In this document: one piece after another, positions 1 through 8,343 of the stretch
Position numbering within the stretch: position 1 is the first letter of the stretch
Layout: the number at the start of each line of letters is the position of its first letter
NCBI GenBank assembly: GCA_964228885.1
Contig: CAXRCG010000209.1
Coordinates: 1 to 47,020, forward strand
Reading direction: 5' to 3'
Source: UBA4582 sp964228885
Lineage (GTDB): Bacteria > Pseudomonadota > Gammaproteobacteria > Pseudomonadales > Azotimanducaceae
Length of the DNA: 47,020 bases
The notes under the pieces: model-generated
Databases searched by the model: none
Seen by the model: the letters and a program-made list of their open reading frames with translations, nothing else
Told to the model about the DNA's origin: nothing
Position numbers and translations under genes: made by a program

Positions 1-2
1 AG

Positions 3-113
3 CGTGCGGTTACGCCTGGACAGTGGGCCTGCTTTTACCATAATGAGGTCTGTCTCGGCGGTGGAATCATTAAAGAAACATACACTGTCGCGGCGGCTCG
101 GAGAGATCAATGA
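3..113 (+). CDS. mnmA: tRNA-specific 2-thiouridylase MnmA, C-terminal end (partial)
   Basis: The window opens inside a gene. Its last 36 codons end in TGA at 111-113 and include an AVTPGQ stretch followed by a CLGGG-I stretch, which is the C-terminal barrel signature of MnmA. MnmA is the cytoplasmic ATP-dependent enzyme that 2-thiolates U34 of the Lys, Glu and Gln tRNAs. The order mnmA-hflD-purB that follows is a conserved gammaproteobacterial arrangement and supports the call. The catalytic part lies upstream of the window. Confidence 0.88.
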   Translation, partial: RAVTPGQWACFYHNEVCLGGGIIKETYTVAAARRDQ

Positions 114-835
114 CGGTCGCGATTGTTTATGCAAGCGCTGAAGACGGCTCTGAACCTGACTTAAAGTCAGGCGGCGCCAAGCAGACTTATGATCAAAAGC
201 AGACAGGGAATGTGCGAGGTTACGAGGATCGAGTACTTGCGCTCGCCGGTTTGGTTCAAGCTGCTTCACTTATCAGTTCAGCTTCGAGCTCAGGTTTAGT
301 TTCACAAGACACACTTGAGAGTAGTATTAATTCTATTTTTGTCCAGAATCCGGGATCAACGCTTGATGTCTTCGGCGGGGTCACCGGGGTGAGAAAAGGA
401 CTGCTGATGCTCCGTGAGTTATTAACAAACTTCGACATTGCACAGCATGGACGAATCGCGCAATACGCTTTCGCAATCATGGGGCTAGAACGCAGGCTCG
501 TTACCTCGCCCGCTATTATGAGGCAACTTGGCGCGGAAATCGCAAATATTGACGAACAACGTATGTTACGTCAGGGTGACAGTCGTGTAATCGATGATAT
601 TTCAATACGGCAACTTGGTATGCTTTATGAATCTCTTATCAGCAGAATTCAACCTCAAATTCAAATTAACGGCAATCGTCAGCACCTGCAAGATCGCTCA
701 AATATCGAGCGCATCAGAGCCTTGCTACTTGCTGGTCTCCGAGCCTGCGTGCTTTGGCGTCAGGTTGGCGGCAGCAAGTGGCAATTAGCATTAAATAAGC
801 GGTCCATGATCCGATCCGTTGAAGCACTACTTTAG
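110..835 (+). CDS. hflD: HflD family protein (lysogenization regulator homologue)
   Basis: The 241-residue protein carries HflD landmarks: LALAGLVQAA near residues 43-52, NPGSTLDVFGG near 80-90, an MGLERRL stretch and a C-terminal LLAGLRACVLWRQVGG. In E. coli, HflD is a peripheral inner-membrane protein that affects stability of the lambda CII activator; its wider role is unclear. The ATG at 110 overlaps the mnmA stop as ATGA, which suggests translational coupling. The first 34 or so residues have no counterpart in E. coli HflD, so a GTG at 212 (preceded by AGGGA) is a possible alternative start. purB follows 75 bases after the stop. Confidence 0.88.
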   Translation: MTVAIVYASAEDGSEPDLKSGGAKQTYDQKQTGNVRGYEDRVLALAGLVQAASLISSASSSGLVSQDTLESSINSIFVQNPGSTLDVFGGVTGVRKGLLMLRELLTNFDIAQHGRIAQYAFAIMGLERRLVTSPAIMRQLGAEIANIDEQRMLRQGDSRVIDDISIRQLGMLYESLISRIQPQIQINGNRQHLQDRSNIERIRALLLAGLRACVLWRQVGGSKWQLALNKRSMIRSVEALL

Positions 836-859
836 TAACATCACCTTTCGTTTACCCGT

Positions 860-879
860 GGGCCAAAACTGGTCCTTTT
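860..879 (+). terminator. Weak terminator-like hairpin between hflD and purB
   Basis: GGGCCA (860-865) can pair with TGGTCC (870-875), including one G.U pair, around an AAAC loop, and is followed by TTTT. The stem is short and the U-tract brief, so it may only attenuate readthrough into purB. Confidence 0.3.
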
Positions 880-910
880 CATTCAATAACAATCTGCACC
901 AGAGAACACT

Positions 911-2293
911 ATGACGTTATCTACACTGACAGCAATAAATCCTATTGATGGGCGCTATGGAGATAAAACAGCTGAACTAAGACCCTATTTCAGCGAATTC
1001 GGATTGATTTACTACAGAGTGTATGTGGAGATTCGCTGGTTTCAGTTTTTAGCAAGCCAGCAGAAAATAGAGGAACTTCCTGCGCTAGGAGACGAGGAAA
1101 ACAACTTCCTAGAAAAATTGATCGTCGACTTCGACGAAACTGAGGCCGCACTTGTCAAGTCGAACGAAGCAACAACAAATCATGACGTAAAAGCCGTTGA
1201 GTATTATCTTAAATCGAAGTTTGTTAGCAGTGGCATCAGCTCGCTTAAAGAGAACATCGAATTTATTCATTTCGCCTGTACTTCGGAGGATATTAATAAT
1301 CTGTCCCATGCGTTGATGTTAAAAGACGGTAGGGATTTGGTTTTACAACCCTTGATGGACGAGTTGAATCAAAAGCTGGCGGAATTTGCCCGCAATTATG
1401 CCAACTTGCCCATGCTATCTCGAACGCACGGCCAGACCGCGACGCCAACGACGTTGGGGAAGGAATTTGCCAATGTGGTTGCCCGTCTTCGACGTCAGGT
1501 TAAACAACTCGGCGCAGTAAAGATCATGGGAAAAATCAACGGCGCCGTAGGCAATCTAAATGCCCACCAAGTGACTTACCCCAACCTTGATTGGCTTTCT
1601 ATGAGTGAACAATTTGTTTCATCTCTGGGTATCATCTGGAACCCCTATACGACGCAAATTGAACCTCACGATTATATGGCGGAGATGTTTCAGGCAATGT
1701 CACGGTTTAATACGATTCTGATCGATTTTAACCGAGATATCTGGTCGTATATATCAATAGGCTACTTCAAACAGAGAAAAGTTGAAGGCGAAACAGGCTC
1801 CTCGACGATGCCCCATAAGGTCAATCCGATTGACTTTGAAAATTCCGAGGGCAATCTAGGCATCGCTAATGCCATCTTTGGCCATCTCAGTGAAAAATTG
1901 CCAATTAGTCGATGGCAGCGAGACCTAACGGATTCGACGGTGTTGAGAAATATGGGCACGGGACTCGCCTATTCTCTGTTGTCCTATAAATCGACACTCA
2001 AAGGATTAGGGAAACTGGAAATTAATCCGTCGGCATTGGAAGAAGATTTGAATCGGAGTTGGGAGATACTCGCGGAACCGATTCAGACGATCATGCGGCG
2101 CCATGGTGTTGAGGAACCATACGAAAAACTAAAGGAGCTTACTCGGGGCCAGTCACTTAAACAGGAAAGCATCGAGCAAATGCTCCAAACTCTTGATATT
2201 CCTGAATCTGCTCGAGCGCTAATACGTGAGCTGACGCCAATGAACTATACGGGTCTCGCGAGCGAACTGGTCAAAAAGCTGCTGGATGAATGA
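911..2293 (+). CDS. purB: Adenylosuccinate lyase PurB
   Basis: The protein has 460 residues, the usual length of the gammaproteobacterial form. It cleaves SAICAR to AICAR and adenylosuccinate to AMP, each with release of fumarate, in cytoplasmic purine synthesis. Visible motifs are TSEDINN (about 124-130), the SRTHGQTATP region with His173, and the flexible signature loop GSSTMPHKVNP (about 296-306) that holds the catalytic serine. The N-terminus LTAINPIDGRYG is typical. The next gene starts inside its last codons (ATGAATGA), so the two are probably co-translated. Confidence 0.97.
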   Translation: MTLSTLTAINPIDGRYGDKTAELRPYFSEFGLIYYRVYVEIRWFQFLASQQKIEELPALGDEENNFLEKLIVDFDETEAALVKSNEATTNHDVKAVEYYLKSKFVSSGISSLKENIEFIHFACTSEDINNLSHALMLKDGRDLVLQPLMDELNQKLAEFARNYANLPMLSRTHGQTATPTTLGKEFANVVARLRRQVKQLGAVKIMGKINGAVGNLNAHQVTYPNLDWLSMSEQFVSSLGIIWNPYTTQIEPHDYMAEMFQAMSRFNTILIDFNRDIWSYISIGYFKQRKVEGETGSSTMPHKVNPIDFENSEGNLGIANAIFGHLSEKLPISRWQRDLTDSTVLRNMGTGLAYSLLSYKSTLKGLGKLEINPSALEEDLNRSWEILAEPIQTIMRRHGVEEPYEKLKELTRGQSLKQESIEQMLQTLDIPESARALIRELTPMNYTGLASELVKKLLDE

Positions 2294-3479
2294 AGTGAGT
2301 TGGTTTGAGAATACAGCACTCTCCCACGCGGAATTCATGTTGAACCACTGGAGAAAGCGACCCGCCGTATTTGAAAAAGGCCTCGAATCAATATCACAAA
2401 AACTATCTAGTGAACTGATTTATAACAAAATTATTGAAATTTCTAGTTCCGATCATGTTGAATCCAGAACGATAAAACAGGCAACGGATAAGTTTCACGT
2501 CGCTTTCGGTCCCTTCTCCAAAGACGAGATCGCGAAGACCTTATCTAGTGCCGAAAACATGTTGATGGTTCAGGGTACAGACCAGCATATCCCTTCGCTG
2601 AGTGAGCTTCTGACGAACCAATTCGGCTTTCTCCCGCGCTGGCGAATCGAGGATATCATGATCACAATAGGTGGATCTGGCGCGAGCTGTGGTCCCCATT
2701 TTGATCACTATGATGTTTTTCTATTTCAACTACGTGGCGAAAAACACTGGCTATGGGATACTCGACAACATGAGGATGAAGAACTAGCGCTAGATTCGGA
2801 TCTTCGGCTTCTACCTTCGTTTAATCCCGAATTTAGCCAAACGATGGGTCTCGGGGACGTGCTATACCTACCCCCTGGCGCCGGTCATTGGGGCATTGCT
2901 GGTGAGGATTCCATGACGCTTTCTATTGGTATTCGCAATCCAACAATGGTTGAGCTTGTCTCAAACTATACCGATGAGTTACTAGACGACCATCTGGCCA
3001 CTAAAGATAATCCTTGTACGCTGGATGACATGCTGGACCCATCAAACAATGCCTTGTCCGGCACTATTATTGACGAATTACACACGCGATATCTCGCGTT
3101 TGTATCCAATCGCGAGCGTATGTCTCAATGGTTCGGCCGTTACATGACAGAACTTAAGGAACCCGATTTAATTCGTCCGATGGCACAATCTGAAGTCGAA
3201 CACGAGTTAGCCTTGCACCGTCTTAATGATGCTCCCTTCCGACTAACACTTCCCACCAGGATTACCCATCAGGATGAATTCGAACCATTACAGTTTTTTC
3301 TCAATGGCGAGATGTTTGGCCTTGACCTCGCCTGCATTGACATCCTTAAACAGCTATCTCGCACCCGCGAGGTGGCTGCCAAAGAGATCTTTGGGCAAGA
3401 AAAGAGCTTAATGTTGATGACCTCTTTGATGTCGAACGGAGCGATACAAAACATGGTGTCTGAGAAGGAATACGCTTGA
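2286..3479 (+). CDS. roxA: Cupin/JmjC-type ribosomal protein L16 arginine hydroxylase RoxA
   Basis: The 397-residue protein matches YcfD/RoxA, the Fe(II)/2-oxoglutarate oxygenase that hydroxylates an arginine of ribosomal protein L16. Near residues 119-145 it reads WRIEDIMIT, then GPHFDHYDVF; the iron ligands are predicted as His138, Asp140 and His201 (in PPGAGHWG). An SIGIR stretch follows. The N-terminal LNHWRKRPAVF resembles the E. coli opening. It overlaps the purB stop by eight bases. The C-terminal half is a winged-helix-like region, and its terminal part is less conserved than the cupin core. The substrate is inferred from the family. Confidence 0.88.
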   Translation: MNEVSWFENTALSHAEFMLNHWRKRPAVFEKGLESISQKLSSELIYNKIIEISSSDHVESRTIKQATDKFHVAFGPFSKDEIAKTLSSAENMLMVQGTDQHIPSLSELLTNQFGFLPRWRIEDIMITIGGSGASCGPHFDHYDVFLFQLRGEKHWLWDTRQHEDEELALDSDLRLLPSFNPEFSQTMGLGDVLYLPPGAGHWGIAGEDSMTLSIGIRNPTMVELVSNYTDELLDDHLATKDNPCTLDDMLDPSNNALSGTIIDELHTRYLAFVSNRERMSQWFGRYMTELKEPDLIRPMAQSEVEHELALHRLNDAPFRLTLPTRITHQDEFEPLQFFLNGEMFGLDLACIDILKQLSRTREVAAKEIFGQEKSLMLMTSLMSNGAIQNMVSEKEYA

Positions 3480-3919
3480 ACTTACAAAATTTCGCTATTC
3501 GAGAGGCACACTGGGAAGCCGATAAGAGCGTCTTGCTCGAGTTGAGAAAACAGGTCTTTATTGTAGAACAGTCTGTACCACCAGAAGAGGAATTTGATGG
3601 CTTGGATGACACTTCATGGCATTGGCTAGTGCAAGATCCTGAGGCCCGTCCAATTGGCACCGGGCGCTTGCTTGATACCGGTCAAATTGGTCGTATGGCT
3701 GTTTTAGATCAATATCGCGGCGCGGGAATTGGTGCCGCTATCCTCAGCACTGCTGTTGAGAAAGCACGGATGTTGGGTTTTGATCGAGTGTTCCTCAACG
3801 CCCAGGTGCATGCCATCGGGTTTTATCAAAAAGCGGGATTTATCGAAACCGGTCCGCGTTTCAACGAAGCAGGCATTCAACATCAGAAAATGATTCAGGC
3901 GCTAGAGCCGCGCAGGTAA
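3476..3919 (+). CDS. GNAT family N-acetyltransferase
   Basis: The 147-residue single-domain protein has a GNAT fold signature: a GTGRL strand followed by GRMAVLDQYRGAGIGAAIL, the acetyl-CoA binding segment (Q/R-x-x-G-x-G/A type), and a C-terminal FYQKAGFIETG. The N-terminal VFIVEQSVPPEEEFDGLD is characteristic of the ElaA/YjcF-like subgroup. The substrate is unknown. The start is TTG at 3476, overlapping the roxA stop (TTGA) and preceded by AAGGAA. A GNAT gene of this type commonly follows purB in related bacteria. Confidence 0.88.
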   Translation: MNLQNFAIREAHWEADKSVLLELRKQVFIVEQSVPPEEEFDGLDDTSWHWLVQDPEARPIGTGRLLDTGQIGRMAVLDQYRGAGIGAAILSTAVEKARMLGFDRVFLNAQVHAIGFYQKAGFIETGPRFNEAGIQHQKMIQALEPRR

Positions 3920-4153
3920 GACAACAGTACGTGACCAGTATCCGTCATGCTGGCGTCGTTCGGCGAGCTGGCGTTGTCGAAACAAATTTTTTACATTCTC
4001 AGATGAAATTCCGGCATAGGACAAAAGAAACGACATCCCTGGCAAGCCAATGCGTCCAAGTCAATCCGCAGAAATATAGGTTTACGATGCGAACACCAGT
4101 CAGCTAAATATTTGATCTTAGGTGCTTTTAGCTTACGGCTAGCAACTAGGTTG

Positions 4154-4645
4154 TTAAACGGGTGCGAGTGGCTCGTCCGAGACTAATAAACCGTTATTAT
4201 CTGCATAGAGATAACTGCCAGGTAAAAATGTTACTGAACCAAAGAAAACTTTCTCATTCAGCAATCCAACGCCTCTTTTTACCGACTTCAACGGGTTGGT
4301 ATTAAGTGCATGCACGCCAAGGTCCATTTCGCCGATCTCGTCGACATCGCGAATACATCCATACACTAGGATACCCTGCCATCTATTCTTAACAGCTTTA
4401 GCCGCAAGATTATCGCCCAATAGACCGCAACGTAGTGATCCTCCACCATCAACAACGAGGACTTTCCCATCACCATTACAATCGACCTGTTCCGCTACAA
4501 GTGAATTGTCCTCGTGACATTTAATCGTCACTATTTGTCCGTGATAGCGTTGTTTTCCCCCATATGAATTAAATTGTGGTGCAACGATATTCACCCTCTC
4601 CGGGTAGGCATCGCATAAATCAGGTAGCAAGTAGTGTGTCGACAT
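4154..4645 (-). CDS. rraA: RraA family protein (RNase E activity regulator type)
   Basis: The 163-residue protein is the right length for RraA. Visible landmarks are the N-terminal LPDLCDAYPE, LVVDGGGSLRCGLLGDNLA (about 64-82) and GILVYGCIRDVDEI (about 91-104), the family's ligand-binding loop with the Arg-Asp pair. RraA binds RNase E and inhibits the degradosome. Relatives with the same fold are 4-hydroxy-4-methyl-2-oxoglutarate or oxaloacetate aldolases, so the activity needs testing. It stands alone, convergent with the GNAT gene. Confidence 0.85.
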   Translation of the reverse strand: MSTHYLLPDLCDAYPERVNIVAPQFNSYGGKQRYHGQIVTIKCHEDNSLVAEQVDCNGDGKVLVVDGGGSLRCGLLGDNLAAKAVKNRWQGILVYGCIRDVDEIGEMDLGVHALNTNPLKSVKRGVGLLNEKVFFGSVTFLPGSYLYADNNGLLVSDEPLAPV

Positions 4646-5039
4646 GGTGCTGAATCTCTAATGGTGTTTATTTGTGGAACAAGTGGTTGTTTTTATGACC
4701 CTATTCGCCAACGACCTGAATCAATCTTTGACGTTGATCGCTAGCGGCCTAGAATATATGAAATGCAATCGCTTTGTATCACCAAAGATCTCTACGTAAC
4801 ATTTAAGGTTTGATCATTGGTACATGAAAAATGTATACAATAGAAAAGGCAGATCGACCTAGTGCGCTGCCTCTGAAAATGATTGCGTGTATTGGACCTG
4901 TTTGGTTGCTGCTGCTCAATGTTTTAACACCAGCGCGTTCTAAAATATATTCTTGCTAGGGTCCAAAGGTGAAAGAGTCAGCAATCGTCCCCGAAACACC
5001 TCTTTTCGCAACGGACAATACGGCGATTGTAAGTGTGCG
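4646..5039. other. 394-base gap between rraA and the Lrp gene
   Basis: No recognised gene lies here. On the plus strand there is a possible promoter (TTGATC at 4810-4815, 18-base spacer, TATACA at 4834-4839). Immediately after it an AGGCAG/CTGCCT inverted repeat and a short open frame ending at 4959 can be seen. The gap also contains the promoter region for rraA on the minus strand, in which I could not place a convincing -35/-10 pair. Confidence 0.4.
4831..4959 (+). CDS. Possible 42-residue (or 26-residue) small hydrophobic peptide
   Basis: An open frame from ATG 4831 to TAG 4957-4959 encodes 42 residues. A second in-frame ATG at 4879 would give 26 residues, with the hydrophobic run CIGPVWLLLLNVL, long enough for a short membrane segment. 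A -10-like TATACA at 4834 would place transcription start after the first ATG, so the 26-residue form would be the expressed one. No strong ribosome binding site is visible. I recognise no family, and the frame may be chance. Confidence 0.2.
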   Translation: MYTIEKADRPSALPLKMIACIGPVWLLLLNVLTPARSKIYSC

Positions 5040-5477
5040 CTATCTGTCAAATTTAGTTTCAAGAATGACCGATGAATTCGTTCTTTCGATACCCTCCAAA
5101 TCACCTATTTGATCAAGCACTTGATTGAGCCGGGTGGTATCTTTCGCTTCAATAACAGCTATAAGGTCGTAATTTCCAGAAATCGCAAACAATGATCTCA
5201 CTTCATCCATTTGCTGCAGTGCCCGCGTGGTCTGGGTTGTGAGTTTTTGTGTGACTTTGATTTGGACGTGCGCAGTGAGCAGTCTGGCTGCGTAATCGTC
5301 TCCGTATTGCAGTGTGTAACCCTTAATCACGCCCGTTTGCTCGAGCTTCTTTAGCCTGCCTGTGATTGTCGTGCGAGAAACGTCCAGCAGCCTCGCTAAT
5401 TCGGATGTACTTACCCGAGCGTTCTCTCTTAGTTTGTGTACCAGTTTTTGATCTAGATAATTCACTAAAGTGTCCAA
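5040..5477 (-). CDS. Lrp/AsnC family transcriptional regulator
   Basis: The 145-residue protein has the Lrp architecture: an N-terminal helix-turn-helix (about residues 18-45, STSELARLLDVSRTTITGRL), then LEQTGVIKGYTL and a C-terminal RAM/AsnC ligand-binding domain (HVQIKV, ISGNYDLIAVIE). It is transcribed away from the lysine 6-dehydrogenase-like gene with a 109-base shared control region, so it probably senses lysine or a product and controls that operon and itself. The start is TTG at 5477; a GTG at 5465 is an alternative. The effector is inferred from position only. Confidence 0.9.
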   Translation of the reverse strand: MDTLVNYLDQKLVHKLRENARVSTSELARLLDVSRTTITGRLKKLEQTGVIKGYTLQYGDDYAARLLTAHVQIKVTQKLTTQTTRALQQMDEVRSLFAISGNYDLIAVIEAKDTTRLNQVLDQIGDLEGIERTNSSVILETKFDR

Positions 5478-5489
5478 TTAATACGTCAT

Positions 5490-5519
5490 TTTGTTCATAC
5501 TTTTGTCTAATTTGTTCAT
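5490..5519. promoter_or_regulatory. Direct repeats TTTGTTCAT, candidate Lrp-family operator
   Basis: TTTGTTCAT occurs exactly at 5490-5498 and 5511-5519, 21 bases apart (two helical turns), with a looser copy (TTTTGTCTA) between them. They lie right upstream of the regulator's start and in the divergent control region of the lysine genes. Phased AT-rich repeats are typical of sites bound by Lrp/AsnC oligomers. Binding itself is inferred. Confidence 0.4.
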
Positions 5520-5586
5520 TCTAGCTCTTACTTCTGTATATGGCCACAAGCCAAAATACACATAAGTCAGCATAGAGAACAAAATT

Positions 5587-6732
5587 ATGGCCGCGAACAC
5601 ATCCCCAAGTACTGCCAGAACCAAGGTCGCCGTTGTCGGTGCCGGAAAAATTGGTGAAACCATCGTTGCGCTCTTACTTGAGAGCAATGACTATCATGTG
5701 ACCCTTATCGATGTCTCTCCGAAATCACTTGGACACTTTGCGGATCATCCCTATCTAAGTAAGCAACAGCTTGATGTGTCTAATGCCGCGGCACTGGATA
5801 ATGCCCTGAAAGACAAATTCGCTGTTTTAAGCTCAACACCCTATTTTCTTACTATGAAAATCGCCGACGCAGCCAAAAGGTCTGGGTGTCATTATCTGGA
5901 TCTTACCGAAGACGTTGCCAGCACTAACTACGTAAAGATGCTTGGTAATACTGCCCGAACCGCATTTATCCCCCAGTGCGGACTCGCACCGGGATTTATC
6001 TCAATCGTCACAAATCAATTAGCGTCAACTTTTAACAAACTTGAGACGATTCGGATGTGTGTGGGTGCCTTGCCTCAATTCCCGTCGAACTCTCTAAACT
6101 ACAATCTCACATGGAGTACCGACGGCGTTATCAATGAATACTGCGAGCCTTGTGTCGCCGTTCAAGATGGTGTTATCACCACGTTACCAGCACTCGAGCA
6201 TCTCGAACACATATCTCTAGATGGTATCCAGTATGAAATGTTTAATACCTCGGGTGGAATTGGTTCTCTCGGAGAAACGCTGAAGGGCAAGGTCAAGAAC
6301 CTTGCTTACAAGACAATTCGATATCCGGGACACCGAGATATCATGAAAACCCTATTACATGACCTAGGACTTCGTGATCGTCGTGACCTGCTAAAAAATG
6401 TGCTTGAAAATGCGGTGCCCGCAACAATGCAAGATGTCGTGCTCATTTTTGTCACCGTGAGCGGTATCAAGGACGGACAACTGATGCAGGAAACCTATGC
6501 TAACAAGGTGTATGGGCGTGAGGTCGGGGGCATTCTGAGAAGCGGCATTCAAATCACCACAGCGGGCAGTATATGCGCGATCCTTGACTTACTAAGACTG
6601 CGCAAGATCAAAGATAAAGGTTTTGTTACTCAGGAAGAAGTGACACTGGATACATTTCTAGAGAACAGGTTTGGTGAGGTTTACAAACCAACTCGCACGC
6701 AGCGGGATGCAGCGCATCAACGCGCGGCGTAA
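5587..6732 (+). CDS. Saccharopine dehydrogenase-family enzyme, probable L-lysine 6-dehydrogenase
   Basis: The 381-residue protein opens with a Rossmann fold (VAVVGAGKIGETIV, about 14-27), and the acidic residue in LIDVS at the end of the second strand suggests NAD(H). Later landmarks are LSSTPYFLT, CGLAPGFISI (about 131-140) and a C-terminal dimerisation domain. The length and the LAPGF motif fit lysine 6-dehydrogenases, which deaminate the epsilon amino group of lysine to a semialdehyde that cyclises to piperidine-6-carboxylate. The next gene, 46 bases on, encodes the enzyme for that product. A saccharopine-forming or -cleaving activity is the main alternative. Confidence 0.8.
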   Translation: MAANTSPSTARTKVAVVGAGKIGETIVALLLESNDYHVTLIDVSPKSLGHFADHPYLSKQQLDVSNAAALDNALKDKFAVLSSTPYFLTMKIADAAKRSGCHYLDLTEDVASTNYVKMLGNTARTAFIPQCGLAPGFISIVTNQLASTFNKLETIRMCVGALPQFPSNSLNYNLTWSTDGVINEYCEPCVAVQDGVITTLPALEHLEHISLDGIQYEMFNTSGGIGSLGETLKGKVKNLAYKTIRYPGHRDIMKTLLHDLGLRDRRDLLKNVLENAVPATMQDVVLIFVTVSGIKDGQLMQETYANKVYGREVGGILRSGIQITTAGSICAILDLLRLRKIKDKGFVTQEEVTLDTFLENRFGEVYKPTRTQRDAAHQRAA

Positions 6733-6778
6733 CAATACCAAGACTATTGAATATTGATACAAATCACAGGGAGTCATT

Positions 6779-8305
6779 GTGACCTTATCTAAAACAACAA
6801 AGGAACGTGCAATCGATAGCCTCACAGCGCTGGGTGTTGACCTCTCTACTTTAAATGATGGTGATATTGCCCTATTTAGTCCTGTGGACGGCAGCAGGCT
6901 CGGTCAAATCAAAAGTCACACAGCCGACGAGGTTGAGGGAATACTCGCCAATTCAGATCGCGCATACAGGCAATGGCGAGAGATTCCGGCACCGAGGCGA
7001 GGTGAACTTGTCCGCTTGCTGGGAGAAAAGCTCAGGATACACAAGAAATTGTTGGGGGAGCTGGTGACGTTGGAATCAGGAAAGATCTACCAGGAAGGGC
7101 TAGGTGAAGTTCAGGAAATGATCGATATCTGTGATTTTGCCGTGGGATTGTCCCGTCAGCTGCATGGACTCACCATTGCATCAGAGCGCCCCGAACACAA
7201 GATGCTAGAAAACTGGCATCCGATAGGTCCCGTTGGCATCATTTCTGCGTTTAACTTTCCAGTCGCAGTTTGGTCTTGGAATGCGGCGCTGGCGCTCGTT
7301 TGTGGCAACAGCATTGCATGGAAACCATCGGAAAAATCACCTCTGACAGCACTTGCGTGTCAGGCGATCTTGAATGAGGCAATAGCAGAATTCGGCTCGG
7401 ATGCACCAGCAAACCTCTCCCAGGTGGTTATAGGAGAATCCGAAGTTGGCAACATGATGGTTGAAAACCGGCGCCTGCCGCTGATCAGCGCCACCGGTAG
7501 CTGTGCAATGGGAAAAGTCGTCGCAACGAAGGTGGCGGCAAGAATGGGACGCACAATCCTAGAGCTTGGCGGCAACAACGCGATGATTATTTGCCCTTCG
7601 GCGGACCTCAAAATGGCAACACTGGCGACCGTGTTTGGTGCCGTCGGAACCGCAGGACAGCGTTGCACGACCACCAGGAGGTTATTCATACACGATGCTA
7701 TTTATGATGAGTTTGTGAGCGACTTGAAGGGTGTTTTCAGCTCAGTTGAGATAGGCAATCCGCTCGATGCAACCACTTTGGTTGGCCCACTCATCGATCA
7801 AAACGCTTTTGGAATGATGCAAGCAGCGCTGAATTTTGCAAAAGAGAAAGGCGCTGAAGTCTTTGGTGGTCAAAGAACTACGGTGAAGGGATGTGAAGAG
7901 GGTTTTTATGTTCAGCCGGCACTGGTCGAAATGCCATCCAGCATACCTAACATGGAGCAGGAAACCTTCGCACCGGTGCTCTATCTCTTCCGCTACAAAG
8001 ACCTCGAAGATGCAATCGAACGCAATAACGCGGTACCGCAAGGGCTTTCGTCCGCGATTTTTACCAATGATGTTCGGGAGGCAGAACGTTTCACATCAAT
8101 GGTTGGCAGCGATTGCGGTATCGCAAATGTCAATATCGGCACTAGTGGCGCAGAAATTGGCGGTGCCTTTGGTGGCGAAAAAGAGACCGGTGGCGGTCGA
8201 GAATCTGGCTCCGATGCTTGGAAAGGCTATATGCGGCGGAGCACCAATACAATCAATTACTCGGCCGACCTACCGCTCGCTCAGGGAATCAAGTTTGAGA
8301 TCTGA
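6779..8305 (+). CDS. amaB: L-piperidine-6-carboxylate / alpha-aminoadipate semialdehyde dehydrogenase (ALDH7 type)
   Basis: The 508-residue aldehyde dehydrogenase oxidises the open form of piperidine-6-carboxylate to L-2-aminoadipate with NAD+. Catalytic residues are Glu262 (LELGGNN) and Cys296 (GQRCTTTRR). The segments ISAFNFPVAVWSWNAALAL (about 155-173) and NVNIGTSGAEIGGAFGGEKETGGGRE near the C-terminus are hallmarks of the ALDH7/AmaB subgroup. It starts at GTG 6779 after a clear GGGAG. It forms an operon with the upstream dehydrogenase, together giving a two-step lysine epsilon-oxidation route. The further fate of aminoadipate is not encoded here. Confidence 0.9.
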   Translation: MTLSKTTKERAIDSLTALGVDLSTLNDGDIALFSPVDGSRLGQIKSHTADEVEGILANSDRAYRQWREIPAPRRGELVRLLGEKLRIHKKLLGELVTLESGKIYQEGLGEVQEMIDICDFAVGLSRQLHGLTIASERPEHKMLENWHPIGPVGIISAFNFPVAVWSWNAALALVCGNSIAWKPSEKSPLTALACQAILNEAIAEFGSDAPANLSQVVIGESEVGNMMVENRRLPLISATGSCAMGKVVATKVAARMGRTILELGGNNAMIICPSADLKMATLATVFGAVGTAGQRCTTTRRLFIHDAIYDEFVSDLKGVFSSVEIGNPLDATTLVGPLIDQNAFGMMQAALNFAKEKGAEVFGGQRTTVKGCEEGFYVQPALVEMPSSIPNMEQETFAPVLYLFRYKDLEDAIERNNAVPQGLSSAIFTNDVREAERFTSMVGSDCGIANVNIGTSGAEIGGAFGGEKETGGGRESGSDAWKGYMRRSTNTINYSADLPLAQGIKFEI

Positions 8306-8343
8306 CCCTACTTGCTTTTTTAGCCGAACAACTGGGTGATGCT

